NCBI GenBank assembly: GCA_030747775.1
Contig: JASLKB010000002.1
Coordinates: forward strand, 1-37,874
Source of the DNA: Acidimicrobiales bacterium
GTDB lineage: Bacteria > Actinomycetota > Acidimicrobiia > Acidimicrobiales > MedAcidi-G1
Reading direction: 5' to 3'
Length of the DNA: 37,874 nt
The notes under the pieces: model-generated
What the model was told of the DNA's origin: nothing
Databases searched by the model: none
What the model saw: the letters and a program-made list of their open reading frames with translations, nothing else
Position numbers and translations under genes: made by a program
In this document: positions 1 through 8,031 of the stretch, piece by piece
Layout of the letters: each line of letters starts with the position of its first letter
How positions within the stretch are numbered: the first letter of the stretch is position 1

Positions 1-1
1 C

Positions 2-538
2 ATGGTTGAGTACGGAGAGGACGTGATGATCGTGTTGGACGGTATCACCCGCCTGTCCAGGGCCTACAACCTGGCTGCCCCGGCCACCGGCCGGATCATG
101 TCCGGCGGTGTGGACAGCGGTGCCCTGTACCCACCGAAGCGTTTCTTTGGTGCAGCCCGCAACCTCGAGGAGGGCGGTTCGCTGACCATCCTGGCTACGG
201 CGCTCGTCGACACCGGATCGAAGATGGACGAGGTGATATTCGAGGAGTTCAAGGGCACCGGCAACATGGAGCTGCGCCTGGACCGTCGCATCGCCGAACG
301 TCGCATCTATCCGGCAATCGACGTGGATGCCTCGTCGACCCGTCACGAGGAGCTCCTGTTCGAGCGCAAGCAACTCAACCAGGTGTGGAAACTACGCCGG
401 GTGCTCAACGGCCTGGCCAACGACAACGACACCGGTGCGGCGGCTGGCCTGGAACTACTTATCGACCGGCTCAAGACCTTCAACGACAACGACGAGTTTC
501 TGGTGGAAATCGCCAAGGGCCCGAACATGGGTGCCTGA
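2..538 (+). CDS. rho: Transcription termination factor Rho, C-terminal part (5' end outside window)
   Basis: Rho is a hexameric RNA helicase that ends transcription at Rho-dependent sites. The visible 178 residues are the C-terminal ATPase region. They show a Walker-B-like stretch ([15 protein letters not shown]), the arginine-rich [10 protein letters not shown] segment, EEGGSLTI, and the R-loop region with FKGTGNMEL. The usual LDSITRL is LDGITRL here. The frame is open from the first base of the window, so the ATG at base 2 is an internal methionine and not the start. The gene leads a housekeeping block with rpmE and prfA, an order common in actinobacteria. Confidence 0.97.
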   Translation: MVEYGEDVMIVLDGITRLSRAYNLAAPATGRIMSGGVDSGALYPPKRFFGAARNLEEGGSLTILATALVDTGSKMDEVIFEEFKGTGNMELRLDRRIAERRIYPAIDVDASSTRHEELLFERKQLNQVWKLRRVLNGLANDNDTGAAAGLELLIDRLKTFNDNDEFLVEIAKGPNMGA

Positions 539-596
539 TCGGCCACACGTCACGCGGGTTGCTGAACCCTCGATCGCGCCGCAGACTGGACAAGTT

Positions 597-851
597 ATGA
601 AGCAGGACATCCACCCGAACTACCGCCCCGTTGTGTTCCAAGACCTCTCCGAGGGCACCAACTTCGTGATCCGGTCGACTGTTGAGACCGACGATGTGAT
701 CACCCTGGATGATGGCGTGGAGTACCCGCTGGTCAAGGTCGAGATTTCGTCGGCCAGTCACCCGTTCTTCACCGGCACGATGAAGATCGTGGACACGGCC
801 GGTCGCGTCGAGCGCTTCGAGCGCCGGTACGGCCAGCGCCGCAAGGGCTGA
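597..851 (+). CDS. rpmE: 50S ribosomal protein L31, cysteine-free (type B-like)
   Basis: This 84-residue L31 binds at the central protuberance and bridges the ribosomal subunits. The start MKQDIHPNYRPVVF and the ending FERRYGQRRKG are typical of the family. No cysteine is present, so the CxxC zinc ligands of the type A form are missing and this is the zinc-independent type. The frame is open well upstream into rho, but the ATG at 597 gives the family's normal N-terminus. It lies 58 bases after rho and is probably co-transcribed with it. The type A form usually occupies this place beside rho in mycobacteria, so a type B form here is a little unusual. Confidence 0.93.
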   Translation: MKQDIHPNYRPVVFQDLSEGTNFVIRSTVETDDVITLDDGVEYPLVKVEISSASHPFFTGTMKIVDTAGRVERFERRYGQRRKG

Positions 852-918
852 GCCGCCCGACGGCAAATTTCCGGCTGAGCTCCTTCCAGCCGGTCGATCG
901 ACACCCGATCGGGATCCC

Positions 919-1920
919 GTGGCCCTCGATCCCGAACGTCGCACCGCCCTTCGTGGAGCGAAGTTGCGCGCTTTGGTGGCCGATGCCGCCTCGGGGACTG
1001 CGGTCGGTGAGGCCGACGGCAACCATCTGTTCGACGGCACTCGACTGTGGACCCTGGCATCCGAGGACGAGCCGGCCACAGCCCTCGGTGCTGGACTGCT
1101 GCGGGCCGGTCGACATGGGGACTCGACCCCGCTGACCGTGTGCTTCGACGATCCATTCGAGGCCGCTCTGGCGGCCCGCAGGGTCGCCGCTCTGGAGCCT
1201 TCCCCCGAGGTCCGACTGGTCGACGGCCGCACCCTGGTCGAGGTCGATGCGGCGGGGGAGCCTGAACCGGCACCGGACATCTCGCCTACGGGGTTCGCCG
1301 ACCGGTTCGACGACCTATGCCGGGGCGTGGGCGTGGATCCGGTCCTAGAGCACGGCACTTGGCGTGGTGAGGTGCTTGGCCTGGAGGTAGCCCGCGCCGT
1401 GGATCTGTCCACCGCCGAGCCATCCGTCGAGGTGGGGGTGGGTCGGTTCGACCGAGAGGCCGGGGTCATGATGCGCGGTAATCGGTCCGATGCCGAGGCG
1501 TTGGCGGCAGCGGCCGACCTCGTGCGGGCACAACGTCGCCCCGGTGCCGGCGCCCACCCATTGGCCACCCTGGCCCGCGAGCGGTGGCTACGCCGTGACC
1601 TGTGTGTCCATCCCGACCGCCTGGACCTGACCGACCTCGAACCCGTCGATCCGGCCGACGAGCGATTGAACCTCCGGGATCCAGCGCCGGCCCCGGCGAT
1701 CGGTTCCGACGCCAACGGGAGGCGGGTACTGGTGGTCTGCTCGGTGGGTGCCGATCCCCGCCTCGTTCCGGCGATCGCCGAACTGGTGCTGCGCGAGTCG
1801 CCCGACCGGGTGCTAGTAGCGCTGCCGACCCGTGACGTGCTGGCGTCGGTGGGGCGGGCGATAGCCCGTCTGCGCGTGCCGACCACCGTTGTGGGCGTGG
1901 CCTGCAGCTGGGACGCCTGA
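919..1920 (+). CDS. Unrecognised 333-residue protein between rpmE and prfA
   Basis: I do not recognise this protein. It begins at a GTG (MALDPERRTALRGAKL) 67 bases after rpmE and ends 60 bases before prfA. It is soluble-looking, rich in Ala, Arg, Asp and Val, and has no signal peptide or membrane segment. The middle holds VGVGRFDREAGVMMRG. The C-terminus has a Rossmann-like alternation of strands and helices (RVLVVCSVGADPRLVPAI, then DRVLVALPTRDVL, then VPTTVVGVACSWDA). A remote link to the DUF1444/YtpQ type is possible but not shown. Codon use matches the neighbours. Its place inside a conserved translation block suggests a lineage-specific housekeeping gene; that is inference. Confidence 0.8.
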   Translation: MALDPERRTALRGAKLRALVADAASGTAVGEADGNHLFDGTRLWTLASEDEPATALGAGLLRAGRHGDSTPLTVCFDDPFEAALAARRVAALEPSPEVRLVDGRTLVEVDAAGEPEPAPDISPTGFADRFDDLCRGVGVDPVLEHGTWRGEVLGLEVARAVDLSTAEPSVEVGVGRFDREAGVMMRGNRSDAEALAAAADLVRAQRRPGAGAHPLATLARERWLRRDLCVHPDRLDLTDLEPVDPADERLNLRDPAPAPAIGSDANGRRVLVVCSVGADPRLVPAIAELVLRESPDRVLVALPTRDVLASVGRAIARLRVPTTVVGVACSWDA

Positions 1921-1967
1921 CCGGTTGCTCCGCTGGTGGTCGTCGGGGTCCGATCCGGGCCTCTCGC

Positions 1968-1973
1968 TAGCCT
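1968..1973 (+). promoter_or_regulatory. Leaderless -10 element of prfA
   Basis: TAGCCT ends seven bases before the ATG at 1981. This is the spacing expected if transcription starts at the A of the start codon. No Shine-Dalgarno sequence is visible before that ATG. The same hexamer is found before rpiB and before the gene at 32255. Confidence 0.55.
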
Positions 1974-1980
1974 TAGTCCG

Positions 1981-3063
1981 ATGCTGGACCAGGTGAAGGC
2001 CCTCGAGGCCGAGTACTCCGAGGTCGAGTCCCGGCTCGCCGATCCCCAGGTGATCGGCGACCCCGACCGTCTGCGGGTCGCCGGTCGCCGGTTCAAGGAA
2101 CTCGAGGAGGTCCTGGCCATTGGCCGTCCGCTGGCTGGCGCCCATGACGACCTCGAGGCGGCTCGCGAACTAGCCGACCTGGCTGAGGGAGACGACCGTG
2201 ACCAGCTGCGAATCGAGATATCACTACTGGAGGACGAAATCCTGCGCTTGGAGGGCGAGCTCCGTACCTTGCTGCTGCCTAGGGACCCAAACGACGGTCG
2301 GCCGGTGATCGTCGAGATTCGGGGAGCCGAGGGGGGTGAGGAGGCCAACCTTTTCGCTCGGGACCTACACGAGATGTACCTAGCCTTCGCTGCCAGCCAC
2401 GGCTGGTCGGTCGAGTCACTGGAGGCCCGGGAGTCCGACATGGGTGGGTTCAGCGAGGTGATGGTGCTGGTCAAGGGGGATGACGCCTGGACGCGCCTGA
2501 AGTACGAGGGCGGCGTTCACCGGGTCCAGCGCGTCCCGGTGACCGAGTCCCAGGGACGGGTCCACACCTCGTCGGCGACTGTCAGCGTGCTGCCCGAGGC
2601 CGAGGAGGTCGAGGTCGACGAGAACGACCTACAGGTCGACGTCTACCGAGCGTCCGGTCCGGGAGGCCAGTCGGTCAACACCACTGACTCGGCTGTCCGC
2701 ATCACCCACAAGCCCACCGGCCTGGTGGTGTCGATGCAGGACGAGAAGAGCCAGCTCCAGAACAAGGTGAAGGCCCTGCGGGTGCTGCGGTCGCGCCTGT
2801 TGCAGATCGAGCAGGAGCGGCAGCAGTCTGAGGCATCGGAGGCCCGTCGGGGCCAGATCGGTGGAGGCGGCCGGTCCGAGAAGATCCGGACCTACAACTT
2901 CAAGGAGAACCGGGTCACCGACCATCGCATCGGTCTCACCCTCCACAAGCTGGACCGGATCCTGGCTGGTGATCTGGACGCAGTGACCGACGGGCTCCTG
3001 GCCGAGGAGCGCAACCGGCAGCTAGCGGCTGGCCTCGAGGACGGGTCGACTGCCGGTGCCTGA
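1981..3063 (+). CDS. prfA: Peptide chain release factor 1
   Basis: RF1 recognises UAA and UAG and releases the finished peptide in the ribosome. The 360-residue protein has the normal family length. The tripeptide discriminator motif is PVT at residues 186-188, inside [17 protein letters not shown]. The catalytic GGQ is at 228-230 in [20 protein letters not shown] (PxT) rather than SPF marks it as RF1 and not RF2. The frame extends upstream to 1936, but the ATG at 1981 gives the expected [12 protein letters not shown] start and has a leaderless-type hexamer just before it. The 3' end overlaps prmC by eight bases, which suggests translational coupling with the methylase that modifies the GGQ glutamine. 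Confidence 0.97.
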   Translation: MLDQVKALEAEYSEVESRLADPQVIGDPDRLRVAGRRFKELEEVLAIGRPLAGAHDDLEAARELADLAEGDDRDQLRIEISLLEDEILRLEGELRTLLLPRDPNDGRPVIVEIRGAEGGEEANLFARDLHEMYLAFAASHGWSVESLEARESDMGGFSEVMVLVKGDDAWTRLKYEGGVHRVQRVPVTESQGRVHTSSATVSVLPEAEEVEVDENDLQVDVYRASGPGGQSVNTTDSAVRITHKPTGLVVSMQDEKSQLQNKVKALRVLRSRLLQIEQERQQSEASEARRGQIGGGGRSEKIRTYNFKENRVTDHRIGLTLHKLDRILAGDLDAVTDGLLAEERNRQLAAGLEDGSTAGA

Positions 3064-3943
3064 TGAGGGCACCATCTCGTGGCGCGAGGTGCTGGTCGAG
3101 ACAGAGTCCCGGCTGGTCGGGTCCGGTCACGATCGGGCGACGGCGGTCCGGGAGGCCCGCTGGATCGTCGAGGAGGCCTCGGGGAGCACATCGGCTGCCG
3201 AGCTCGACCTGTTGGCCACCATGAGGGGCATGGCCCGCCACGACGCCATGGTGGAGCGCCGCCTGGGCGGTGAGCCTTTGCAGTACGTGCTCGGGCGATG
3301 GCCGTTCCGTACCTTGGACTTGATGGTGGATCGGCGGGTGCTGATCCCGCGTCCGGAGACCGAGGTGGTGGCTGGGCTGGTCCTGGACGAGGTGGATCGG
3401 CTGGCTGGGGGACGTGATCCGGTCGTTGAGCCGGTTCTGGTGGCTGACCTGGGGACCGGGTCGGGGGCTATCGGCCTGTCGGTGGCTGTCGAGCGGGTGG
3501 GAACCCGGGTGTGGTGCACAGACGTCTCGTCTGACGCCCTGGCTGTGGCCCGGGCTAATTGCGCCGGCCTCGGCAGCCCGGCCCAGCGGGTGACGGTGGC
3601 TGAGGGTCTGTGGTTCGACGCTCTACCGGTCGATCTACGGGGCCGGTTCGAGGTGATCGTATCTAACCCTCCCTACGTCGCTCCCGATGAGGACTTACCG
3701 GCCGAGGTGCTGGACTGGGAGCCTGGAGGAGCGCTGTTCTCCGATGATCGGGGTATGGCCGACTTGCGGGTGCTCGTCAGCGGGGCGCGGGACTGGTTGG
3801 CTCCGGGTGGTGCCCTGGTGTTGGAGATGGCGCCCGACCAGACTGGGCTGATAGCTGAACTGGCCCAGAGCGCTGGCTACGTCGAGGTGTCCGTCCGTCG
3901 CGACCTGACCGACCACAACAGGGCGCTGGTGGCCCGCCGGTGA
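3056..3943 (+). CDS. prmC: Release factor glutamine N5-methyltransferase PrmC
   Basis: PrmC methylates the glutamine of the GGQ motif in release factors, using S-adenosylmethionine. The 295-residue protein has a helical N-terminal domain that recognises the release factor (LGGEPLQYVLGRWPF and RVLIPRPETE). The SAM-binding motif starts at D131 (DLGTGSGAIGLS) and the catalytic NPPY is at 204-207. The start is a GTG at 3056 inside the end of prfA; the nearby ATG at 3063 is out of frame. Enzyme and substrate genes are adjacent, as in most bacteria. Confidence 0.96.
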   Translation: MPDEGTISWREVLVETESRLVGSGHDRATAVREARWIVEEASGSTSAAELDLLATMRGMARHDAMVERRLGGEPLQYVLGRWPFRTLDLMVDRRVLIPRPETEVVAGLVLDEVDRLAGGRDPVVEPVLVADLGTGSGAIGLSVAVERVGTRVWCTDVSSDALAVARANCAGLGSPAQRVTVAEGLWFDALPVDLRGRFEVIVSNPPYVAPDEDLPAEVLDWEPGGALFSDDRGMADLRVLVSGARDWLAPGGALVLEMAPDQTGLIAELAQSAGYVEVSVRRDLTDHNRALVARR

Positions 3944-3956
3944 TGAGGACCCTGTC

Positions 3957-4598
3957 GTGATCCTGGACGCGACAACAGATCCAACGGGTGCCGTGGAGGC
4001 CGCTGGGGCGTGTTTGCGGTCCGGCGGCGTGGTGGTGCTGCCGACCGAGACGGTCTACGGCGTGGCCGCCTTGGCCGCCGACCCAGAGGCCGTCGGGGAA
4101 CTGTTCGTTCTTAAGGGCCGGCCAGCGGATCGTCGGGTGGCCGTGCTTGTCGCCGATCTGGACCAGGCTCGGTTGCTGGCCGTGGTCGACGATCGGGCGG
4201 TGACGCTGGCCACCACCTATTGGCCGGGGCCGTTGACCATGGTGCTTCCAGCTCTGCCGGGGACCGAGGAGGCGACGGTGGGGGTGCGATGCCCCGATCA
4301 CGCCCTGGTGCGGGCTATCGCGGCGGCTGTGGGGCCGATCGCCACCACCTCGGCGAACCGGTCGGGTGACCCTACGCCAGCCGGCGCGGCCGCCGCCGCG
4401 GCCTCACTGGACCGTGGCTCGGGGAGTGAGCTTTTGGTTCTGGACGGCGGATCCTGTGGTGGAGTGCCGTCCACGGTGGTGGACCTCACTGTCGATCCGG
4501 CGGTTGTGCTACGTGCTGGACCTGTGACCATCGCTGACCTGGAGTCGGCGGGGATCAGGGTGAAACCGGGATCGGCCGGTTCGGAGGATGACAGCTAG
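3957..4598 (+). CDS. L-threonylcarbamoyladenylate synthase (Sua5/YrdC/YwlC family)
   Basis: This enzyme makes threonylcarbamoyl-AMP from threonine, bicarbonate and ATP, the first step of the t6A37 modification of ANN-decoding tRNAs. The 213-residue protein carries the family hallmarks: PTETVYGVAALA near residue 29, a KGRP segment, YWPGPLTMVLPA, TTSANRSGDPT and the final STVVDL strand. It is the short YrdC-like form without a separate Sua5 C-terminal domain. The start is the GTG at 3957, thirteen bases after prmC, with GAGG upstream. The prfA-prmC-ywlC order is a widely conserved translation cluster. The TAG stop overlaps the rpiB promoter hexamer. Confidence 0.94.
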   Translation: MILDATTDPTGAVEAAGACLRSGGVVVLPTETVYGVAALAADPEAVGELFVLKGRPADRRVAVLVADLDQARLLAVVDDRAVTLATTYWPGPLTMVLPALPGTEEATVGVRCPDHALVRAIAAAVGPIATTSANRSGDPTPAGAAAAAASLDRGSGSELLVLDGGSCGGVPSTVVDLTVDPAVVLRAGPVTIADLESAGIRVKPGSAGSEDDS

Positions 4599-4601
4599 CC
4601 T
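4596..4601 (+). promoter_or_regulatory. Leaderless -10 element of rpiB
   Basis: TAGCCT ends six bases before the rpiB ATG at 4608. The TAG of this hexamer is also the stop codon of the upstream Sua5-type gene, so promoter and stop share bases. No Shine-Dalgarno sequence is seen in the nine-base gap between the two genes. Confidence 0.55.
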
Positions 4602-4607
4602 CGCCTC

Positions 4608-5057
4608 ATGGCTACTATCGCCGTTGGGTCCGATCATGCCGGGTACGCGCTCAAGGAGCAGTTGGCTGGCGAACTGCACGACCTCGGCCACGAGGTGCTG
4701 GACTTGGGCGTTCACTCCACCGATCGGGTCGACTACCCGGACTTCGGTGCGGCGGTCGGTCGGGCGGTGGCCGGCGGCGACGCCGAGGCGGGCTTGTGTG
4801 TCTGCGGATCGGGCATCGGCATCGCAATGGCGGCCAACAAGATCCCGGGCGTACGGGCGGCCACTGTGCACGACGCCACGTCGGCTCGCCTGGCACGCCA
4901 GCACAACGATGCCAACGTGCTGTGCCTCGGGGAGCGTCTCACCGGACCTGAGGTGGCGTCCGAGTCCCTACGAGCGTGGTTGAACGCCGAGTTTGAGGGC
5001 GGACGCCACGTCGGACGGATCGAGAAACTGTCGGACCTCGACGGTTCGTTGTACTGA
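4608..5057 (+). CDS. rpiB: Ribose-5-phosphate isomerase B
   Basis: RpiB interconverts ribose 5-phosphate and ribulose 5-phosphate in the pentose phosphate pathway. The 149-residue protein begins [16 protein letters not shown]. It has the active-site loop [13 protein letters not shown] with the catalytic cysteine at position 66, the same position as in E. coli RpiB. The phosphate-binding region [19 protein letters not shown] and the ending LGERLTGPE also fit. The ATG follows a leaderless-type hexamer. The next gene begins eight bases after its stop. Confidence 0.95.
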   Translation: MATIAVGSDHAGYALKEQLAGELHDLGHEVLDLGVHSTDRVDYPDFGAAVGRAVAGGDAEAGLCVCGSGIGIAMAANKIPGVRAATVHDATSARLARQHNDANVLCLGERLTGPEVASESLRAWLNAEFEGGRHVGRIEKLSDLDGSLY

Positions 5058-5065
5058 TCGGCAGT

Positions 5066-5338
5066 TTGGCGGTGTATTCGGCGGTCCTGTCTGACCTCGA
5101 GACGTTCACCCCGGTCGATCCGCAACTGGATGGCCCGCTTCTCGATGACGGCGACCACGACCGGTTCTCGCACTACGCTCGGAAGTCCGACATCCTGAAG
5201 TCGGCGGTGACCGGCAAGCCGGTGGTCGCCTTGTGCGGGAAGGTCTGGGTGCCGGGACGCGACCCAGATCGCTATCAGGTATGTCCGACGTGTCGGGAGA
5301 TCTACGAGAGGAAGAAGGCTGACGAGATGGGCGGCTGA
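5066..5338 (+). CDS. DUF3039 small zinc-ribbon-like protein
   Basis: This 90-residue protein matches the actinobacterial DUF3039 family, whose function is unknown. The matching core is DDGDHDRFSHY followed by AVTGKPVVALCGKVWVPGRD and VCPTCREIYE. Cysteines at 57, 73 and 76, perhaps with H36, look like a metal site; that is inference. Start choice is uncertain: TTG at 5066 or GTG at 5072, and neither has a clear ribosome-binding site. It follows rpiB by eight bases and is probably co-transcribed. Confidence 0.85.
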   Translation: MAVYSAVLSDLETFTPVDPQLDGPLLDDGDHDRFSHYARKSDILKSAVTGKPVVALCGKVWVPGRDPDRYQVCPTCREIYERKKADEMGG

Positions 5339-5362
5339 CGCCCTCTGTCGACCGCTTTTGAC

Positions 5363-6583
5363 ATGGGCATGATCCGGACACTGCGGGCAGTGGTTCGCAT
5401 TCGTCGTCGCGAACGGGACCGGACTGCCCGCCGTTTACGGTCCGCGGCCAACGTCGACGACCTGCGCAGCATGGCCCGGCGACGTCTGCCGGCCGGGGTC
5501 TTCGACTACATCGACGGCGGTGCCGAGGACGAGTTGACGCTGGACCGCAACGTGCGGGCCTTTCGGGATGTGACGTTTCGACCGAGGGTGCTGCGTGGAC
5601 TGGGTGCGATAGACACGTCGACCACGCTGCTCGGTCACCCACTGGCCCTTCCGCTGGTGCTGGCGCCCACCGGCTTCACCCGAATCGCCGATCCGGCCGG
5701 TGAACTGGCCGTGGTACGGGCCGCTGGGCGGGCGGGTATCCCGTTCACCCTCTCGACCATGGGGACCCGGTCCATTGACGAGTGTGCGGCGGTTGCTGGG
5801 CCGGGAGCTCGGCTGTGGTTCCAAGTGTACGCCTGGCGGGATCGGAGTCTCATCAGTGGTCTCCTTGAGCGGGCTGCCGTTTCGGGGTTCGAAGCCATCT
5901 GTCTGACCGTGGACACCGCGATGCTGGGCCGTCGCGAACGTGACGTTCGCCGGGGCTTTACCCTCCCGCCCGAGATCGGACCGGGCACGTTTCTCGACGG
6001 TATGCGCCACCCGGGGTGGACGTGGCGGCTGCTGCGCTCCGACCCAATCCGGTTCTCCAGCGCTGAGGGACTGGTCGGTCAGGACGGGACCTCGGCCGTT
6101 GATCTAGCCGGGTATATGACTGAGCAGTTCGACCATGGGCTGTCGTGGGAGGACGTGGCCTGGCTGCGCACCGTGTGGGACGGGCCAATCTTGATTAAGG
6201 GCATCCAGACAGTGGTTGACGCCAAGTTGGCCGTTGAACATGGGGTTGAGGGGATCATCTTGTCCAACCACGGTGGTCGGCAACTCGATATGGCCCCGGC
6301 GCCGTTCGACTTGGTTCCGGCGGTGGCCGAGGCGGTGGCCGGGCGAATCGAGGTGATCTGTGATGGTGGGATCCGCCGGGGGTCCGACATCGTCAAGGCC
6401 GTGGCCGCGGGTGCGAATGCGGCGATGGGCGGTCGACTGTTCCTCTACGCACTAGCTGCGGCGGGTGAGCGGGGTGTGGATCACGTGTTGGACCTGCTGC
6501 GCACCGGGACCGAGCGCACCATGGCCCTGGTCGGGGCGTCCACGGTGGCTGACCTCGGCCCTGAACTGCTCGAACCCCGCTGA
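5363..6583 (+). CDS. lldD: FMN-dependent alpha-hydroxy-acid dehydrogenase, LldD2-like
   Basis: Members oxidise L-lactate or similar 2-hydroxy acids with FMN and pass electrons to a quinone or cytochrome. The 406-residue protein shows the family order: LPAGVFDYIDGGAEDELTL near residue 45, LVLAPTGFTRIADPAGELAV, the substrate region FQVYAWRDR, LTVDTAMLGRRERDVRRGF, and SNHGGRQLD with the catalytic base H303. The FMN-phosphate region VICDGGIRRGSDIVKAVAAGANA follows. The N-terminal and GRRERDVRRGF segments resemble mycobacterial LldD2 more than the mycofactocin enzyme MftD. The true substrate is not certain. The start is the ATG at 5363, with a second ATG at 5369. It is convergent with the phosphatase gene. 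Confidence 0.9.
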   Translation: MGMIRTLRAVVRIRRRERDRTARRLRSAANVDDLRSMARRRLPAGVFDYIDGGAEDELTLDRNVRAFRDVTFRPRVLRGLGAIDTSTTLLGHPLALPLVLAPTGFTRIADPAGELAVVRAAGRAGIPFTLSTMGTRSIDECAAVAGPGARLWFQVYAWRDRSLISGLLERAAVSGFEAICLTVDTAMLGRRERDVRRGFTLPPEIGPGTFLDGMRHPGWTWRLLRSDPIRFSSAEGLVGQDGTSAVDLAGYMTEQFDHGLSWEDVAWLRTVWDGPILIKGIQTVVDAKLAVEHGVEGIILSNHGGRQLDMAPAPFDLVPAVAEAVAGRIEVICDGGIRRGSDIVKAVAAGANAAMGGRLFLYALAAAGERGVDHVLDLLRTGTERTMALVGASTVADLGPELLEPR

Positions 6584-6616
6584 CGGGTCCCCGGCAGGGC
6601 CTCATTGAAAGCGCCG

Positions 6617-7357
6617 TCAGTTTTCACGGGGGGGCGTGGTCATTGGGGGACGGTTGGCGGTGGTGCCCGGGCGTTCGGCCCCCCGGAAGGCCCCAACCAC
6701 GGTGGTTCGCTCGGCGTCGAAGTGTGCGGTCTCGTTGGTGCTAGCCACCGAGCAGTAGGGGTCATTGGCTCCGTGGCCATCGATGCTGGGAGGCGTGACC
6801 TCTACACGGCTGATTGAGGTGTAGTCGAGGCGGAAGCCAGCTCCGGCGTTGCCGACCACGTGGGCGAGGATGGTTCGGATGGTGCCGCCGTGGCAGGCCA
6901 CCAGTACCCGTTCGCCCGGTGGGTTGCGGCACAGGTATTCCCAGGCAGCCACTACCCGGTCCCGGAACACCTCCGGGGTGTCCCAGCCGATCTCCTCGTA
7001 CCGCTTCTCACAGATGAGGTCCCAGTAGGTTCCGCCCTCGGTGGGGAGCAGTTCGGTGGGAAGGTAAGTGTGGGCTCCCCGGTCGATCTCGTCGAAGTCG
7101 TCGACGATCTGAGGGGTGATGCCTTGGCCAGCGCACGTTCCGGTAACAGTCTGGATGGCTCGGGCCTTGGGGCTGGTCACTACGGCGTCGATGGATTCGC
7201 ACGCCAACCAGGAGGTCAGGCGATCGGCCTGCCACCTGCCGATTTCATCCAAGCCGGGGTCTGCGATAGCGGGGGAGTTGACGACGTGTTCGGGGCGCCC
7301 ATGGCGGACGAGAATGACGTGCACGGTTGGCGACGGTATCCGGAGCGGGTCAGGCAC
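6617..7357 (-). CDS. Histidine phosphatase family protein (phosphoglycerate mutase-like)
   Basis: This enzyme class removes phosphate through a phosphohistidine intermediate. The RHG motif is in VHVILVRHGRPEHV near the N-terminus. The second half has LVACHGGTIRTILAHV, which carries the second active-site histidine, and SPKARAIQT fits the conserved arginine region. The substrate cannot be told from sequence. I chose the GTG at 7357 (246 residues) because it overlaps the TetR stop by a few bases, suggesting coupling. A GTG at 7324, just before the first strand, is the alternative. The longer frame to 7444 lies inside the TetR gene. It is the last gene of the luciferase-like/TetR operon. Confidence 0.85.
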   Translation of the reverse strand: MPDPLRIPSPTVHVILVRHGRPEHVVNSPAIADPGLDEIGRWQADRLTSWLACESIDAVVTSPKARAIQTVTGTCAGQGITPQIVDDFDEIDRGAHTYLPTELLPTEGGTYWDLICEKRYEEIGWDTPEVFRDRVVAAWEYLCRNPPGERVLVACHGGTIRTILAHVVGNAGAGFRLDYTSISRVEVTPPSIDGHGANDPYCSVASTNETAHFDAERTTVVGAFRGAERPGTTANRPPMTTPPREN

Positions 7358-7988
7358 CCGTTGGGCCGATGGGTTCGGTGCCAGAGGCGGTGAGCACGCC
7401 AACCAGGACGTCGACGAGGTGTCGCTCGTACGACGGGGCGTCAAGGTTGGGTTGGCCGTGGTCGAGTTCCCCGGCTCGGGCGGCCAAAGACACCGTCATG
7501 AGTTGGATCATGGCGAGCAGTCGAGCCTCTCGAATAGCGGCTTGATCACCGGAGGCAAGGCTCTCGAGGATGGTTAGTGCCCGCTCTAGGTGGGTCTGGT
7601 GCACACCAGTGGGTGCATCGCGCCACGCCGGGAACCGATCCGAGAGTTGGTTCACGATTCGGACGTATCGGCGACCCCCGGGGTCGTCCAGCACCTGAGT
7701 CATGGGGCGGACTAGGGCGTCGACCAGGTCCCGGATGCCTGGCGCGTCGGCGGAGATGTTGGCCAGCAGGTCGCCGCGATGGGCATCGATGGGGTTGCCA
7801 TGGTCGGCCAGGATGGCGTCCAGTACCCCTTGCCGGGAGCCGAAGTGGTACGTCAGCGCTGAGGCGTTGCGTTGGCCGGCCGCCCGGACGATGGCGCCGG
7901 TGGCCGCCTGCCACACCCCGACCTCAGCGAAGAGGCGCTCAGCCTCGACGAGGAGGCGCGCTCGGGTCTCCGAGCCGTCGCGGGCCAT
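7350..7988 (-). CDS. TetR/AcrR-family transcriptional regulator
   Basis: This 212-residue protein has the N-terminal TetR helix-turn-helix: TRARLLVEAERLFAEVG, then a recognition-helix region around RNASALTYHFGSRQGVLDAIL. The rest is a helical ligand-binding domain, whose ligand is unknown. ATG at 7988 gives the typical short N-terminus; the longer open frame to 8201 runs into the upstream gene. It lies 43 bases downstream of the luciferase-like gene and overlaps the phosphatase. As the only TetR gene in the window, it is the natural candidate to bind the 25-bp palindrome at 9259-9283 upstream of its own operon. That link is inference. Confidence 0.9.
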   Translation of the reverse strand: MARDGSETRARLLVEAERLFAEVGVWQAATGAIVRAAGQRNASALTYHFGSRQGVLDAILADHGNPIDAHRGDLLANISADAPGIRDLVDALVRPMTQVLDDPGGRRYVRIVNQLSDRFPAWRDAPTGVHQTHLERALTILESLASGDQAAIREARLLAMIQLMTVSLAARAGELDHGQPNLDAPSYERHLVDVLVGVLTASGTEPIGPTGA

Positions 7989-8031
7989 GGCCAGTTGGGT
8001 TTCCGGTCGGGCTCTGGGCCGAGTCTGGGAT

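Noticed and set aside
1936-1980. Upstream GTG start for prfA
   Set aside because: It would add 15 residues not found in RF1 and would run across the likely promoter hexamer.
480-2474. A 664-residue minus-strand open frame across rpmE and prfA
   Set aside because: Its composition is Ser/Arg-rich with no domains, and it lies opposite well-known genes. It is a high-GC antisense shadow.
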